Assembly (NCBI GenBank): GCA_013433145.1
Contig: CM024168.1
Location: 18,739,868-18,803,867, forward strand
Reading direction: 5' to 3'
Source: Ascaris suum
Taxonomy: Eukaryota > Nematoda > Chromadorea > Rhabditida > Ascarididae
Length of the DNA stretch: 64,000 bases
Below the pieces are notes generated by a model. That model was not told the origin of the DNA, made no database searches, and worked only from the letters and a program-made list of their open reading frames with translations. This document shows, piece by piece, positions 61,501 to 64,000 of the stretch. Made by a program: the position numbers and the translations under genes. The first letter of the stretch is position 1, and the number at the start of each line of letters is the position of its first letter.

Positions 61501-64000
61501 AGGCTTAGGCTTAGGCTTAGGCTTAGGCTTAGGCTTAGGCTTAGGCTTAGGCTTAGGCTTAGGCTTAGGCTTAGGCTTAGGCTTAGGCTTAGGCTTAGGC
61601 TTAGGCTTAGGCTTAGGCTTAGGCTTAGGCTTAGGCTTAGGCTTAGGCTTAGGCTTAGGCTTAGGCTTAGGCTTAGGCTTAGGCTTAGGCTTAGGCTTAG
61701 GCTTAGGCTTAGGCTTAGGCTTAGGCTTAGGCTTAGGCTTAGGCTTAGGCTTAGGCTTAGGCTTAGGCTTAGGCTTAGGCTTAGGCTTAGGCTTAGGCTT
61801 AGGCTTAGGCTTAGGCTTAGGCTTAGGCTTAGGCTTAGGCTTAGGCTTAGGCTTAGGCTTAGGCTTAGGCTTAGGCTTAGGCTTAGGCTTAGGCTTAGGC
61901 TTAGGCTTAGGCTTAGGCTTAGGCTTAGGCTTAGGCTTAGGCTTAGGCTTAGGCTTAGGCTTAGGCTTAGGCTTAGGCTTAGGCTTAGGCTTAGGCTTAG
62001 GCTTAGGCTTAGGCTTAGGCTTAGGCTTAGGCTTAGGCTTAGGCTTAGGCTTAGGCTTAGGCTTAGGCTTAGGCTTAGGCTTAGGCTTAGGCTTAGGCTT
62101 AGGCTTAGGCTTAGGCTTAGGCTTAGGCTTAGGCTTAGGCTTAGGCTTAGGCTTAGGCTTAGGCTTAGGCTTAGGCTTAGGCTTAGGCTTAGGCTTAGGC
62201 TTAGGCTTAGGCTTAGGCTTAGGCTTAGGCTTAGGCTTAGGCTTAGGCTTAGGCTTAGGCTTAGGCTTAGGCTTAGGCTTAGGCTTAGGCTTAGGCTTAG
62301 GCTTAGGCTTAGGCTTAGGCTTAGGCTTAGGCTTAGGCTTAGGCTTAGGCTTAGGCTTAGGCTTAGGCTTAGGCTTAGGCTTAGGCTTAGGCTTAGGCTT
62401 AGGCTTAGGCTTAGGCTTAGGCTTAGGCTTAGGCTTAGGCTTAGGCTTAGGCTTAGGCTTAGGCTTAGGCTTAGGCTTAGGCTTAGGCTTAGGCTTAGGC
62501 TTAGGCTTAGGCTTAGGCTTAGGCTTAGGCTTAGGCTTAGGCTTAGGCTTAGGCTTAGGCTTAGGCTTAGGCTTAGGCTTAGGCTTAGGCTTAGGCTTAG
62601 GCTTAGGCTTAGGCTTAGGCTTAGGCTTAGGCTTAGGCTTAGGCTTAGGCTTAGGCTTAGGCTTAGGCTTAGGCTTAGGCTTAGGCTTAGGCTTAGGCTT
62701 AGGCTTAGGCTTAGGCTTAGGCTTAGGCTTAGGCTTAGGCTTAGGCTTAGGCTTAGGCTTAGGCTTAGGCTTAGGCTTAGGCTTAGGCTTAGGCTTAGGC
62801 TTAGGCTTAGGCTTAGGCTTAGGCTTAGGCTTAGGCTTAGGCTTAGGCTTAGGCTTAGGCTTAGGCTTAGGCTTAGGCTTAGGCTTAGGCTTAGGCTTAG
62901 GCTTAGGCTTAGGCTTAGGCTTAGGCTTAGGCTTAGGCTTAGGCTTAGGCTTAGGCTTAGGCTTAGGCTTAGGCTTAGGCTTAGGCTTAGGCTTAGGCTT
63001 AGGCTTAGGCTTAGGCTTAGGCTTAGGCTTAGGCTTAGGCTTAGGCTTAGGCTTAGGCTTAGGCTTAGGCTTAGGCTTAGGCTTAGGCTTAGGCTTAGGC
63101 TTAGCTTAGGCTTAGGCTTAGGCTTAGGCTTAGGCTTAGGCTTAGGCTTAGGCTTAGGCTTAGGCTTAGGCTTAGGCTTAGGCTTAGGCTTAGGCTTAGG
63201 CTTAGGCTTAGGCTTAGGCTTAGGCTTAGGCTTAGGCTTAGGCTTAGGCTTAGGCTTAGGCTTAGGCTTAGGCTTAGGCTTAGGCTTAGGCTTAGGCTTA
63301 GGCTTAGGCTTAGGCTTAGGCTTAGGCTTAGGCTTAGGCTTAGGCTTAGGCTTAGGCTTAGGCTTAGGCTTAGGCTTAGGCTTAGGCTTAGGCTTAGGCT
63401 TAGGCTTAGGCTTAGGCTTAGGCTTAGGCTTAGGCTTAGGCTTAGGCTTAGGCTTAGGCTTAGGCTTAGGCTTAGGCTTAGGCTTAGGCTTAGGCTTAGG
63501 CTTAGGCTTAGGCTTAGGCTTAGGCTTAGGCTTAGGCTTAGGCTTAGGCTTAGGCTTAGGCTTAGGCTTAGGCTTAGGCTTAGGCTTAGGCTTAGGCTTA
63601 GGCTTAGGCTTAGGCTTAGGCTTAGGCTTAGGCTTAGGCTTAGGCTTAGGCTTAGGCTTAGGCTTAGGCTTAGGCTTAGGCTTAGGCTTAGGCTTAGGCT
63701 TAGGCTTAGGCTTAGGCTTAGGCTTAGGCTTAGGCTTAGGCTTAGGCTTAGGCTTAGGCTTAGGCTTAGGCTTAGGCTTAGGCTTAGGCTTAGGCTTAGG
63801 CTTAGGCTTAGGCTTAGGCTTAGGCTTAGGCTTAGGCTTAGGCTTAGGCTTAGGCTTAGGCTTAGGCTTAGGCTTAGGCTTAGGCTTAGGCTTAGGCTTA
63901 GGCTTAGGCTTAGGCTTAGGCTTAGGCTTAGGCTTAGGCTTAGGCTTAGGCTTAGGCTTAGGCTTAGGCTTAGGCTTAGGCTTAGGCTTAGGCTTAGGCT
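52600..64000 (+). repeat. Terminal telomere array (TTAGGC)n, about 1,900 units, cut by the window end
   Basis: The canonical nematode telomere repeat, G-rich strand running 5'->3' to the right, as expected for a right chromosome end. Over 11,401 bp I see only three deviating units: TTAAGC at 52612, TTAGGGC at 56524 and TTAGC at 63101. The array is still perfect at base 64000, so its full length is greater than shown. Confidence 0.99.

Noticed and set aside
1..64000. CRISPR arrays, operons with bacterial ribosome sites, rRNA genes
   Set aside because: The window is nematode nuclear DNA; none of the regular repeats has CRISPR-like spacing, and no rRNA or tRNA sequence was recognised.

Overview
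The window is the right-hand end of a nematode chromosome. The last 11.4 kb (52600-64000) is an almost perfect array of the nematode telomere hexamer TTAGGC, reading 5'->3' toward the end as a terminal G-strand should. Everything left of it is eukaryotic: short phased exons with GT-AG (one GC-AG) introns of about 0.1-2 kb, decayed LTR and non-LTR retrotransposons, and microsatellites. Intron size and repeat content would fit a clade V (strongylid-like) nematode, but that placement is inference.

Layout. 1-8.9 kb: + strand exons of at least one unrecognised multi-exon gene entering from the left; the best-supported part (3316-6688) has four phase-compatible exons and ends in a FLYWCH-like segment. 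11.4-14.6 kb: the C-terminal two thirds of a casein-kinase-1/tau-tubulin-kinase-like kinase whose DFG reads HFG and whose catalytic-loop Asn is lost. 15.7-16.0 kb: a possible terminal exon on the - strand. 18.3-20.8 kb: a heavily decayed Ty3/gypsy pol on the - strand. 22.0-22.6 kb: a Lys/Ser-rich terminal exon. 24.2-26.4 kb: a decayed CR1-type LINE on the - strand. 31.1-37.2 kb: a complete eight-exon mitochondrial glycine C-acetyltransferase (GCAT), the one clearly intact housekeeping gene, with an RTE-type LINE fragment antisense in its last intron. 38.7-39.2 kb: a compact three-exon gene on the - strand for a 94-residue secreted four-cysteine protein.

At 40195 a 41-bp interstitial telomere tract, oriented like the true telomere, abuts a 4.5-copy 123-bp satellite and then a ~170-bp inverted repeat. 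Between this tract and the telomere lies a 12.4-kb terminal block. It carries the remains of a cytoplasmic polyadenylation element binding protein (CPEB) gene, with both RRMs and the ZZ zinc domain recognisable but interrupted by two in-frame TAA codons and at least three frame changes. Its last exon ends 380 bp before the telomere. The telomere/block/telomere arrangement resembles an end that was once capped at 40.2 kb and later extended, as in subtelomeric templates copied to chromosome ends in nematodes; this is the most interesting structure here. The genes show no operon-like relation to each other.
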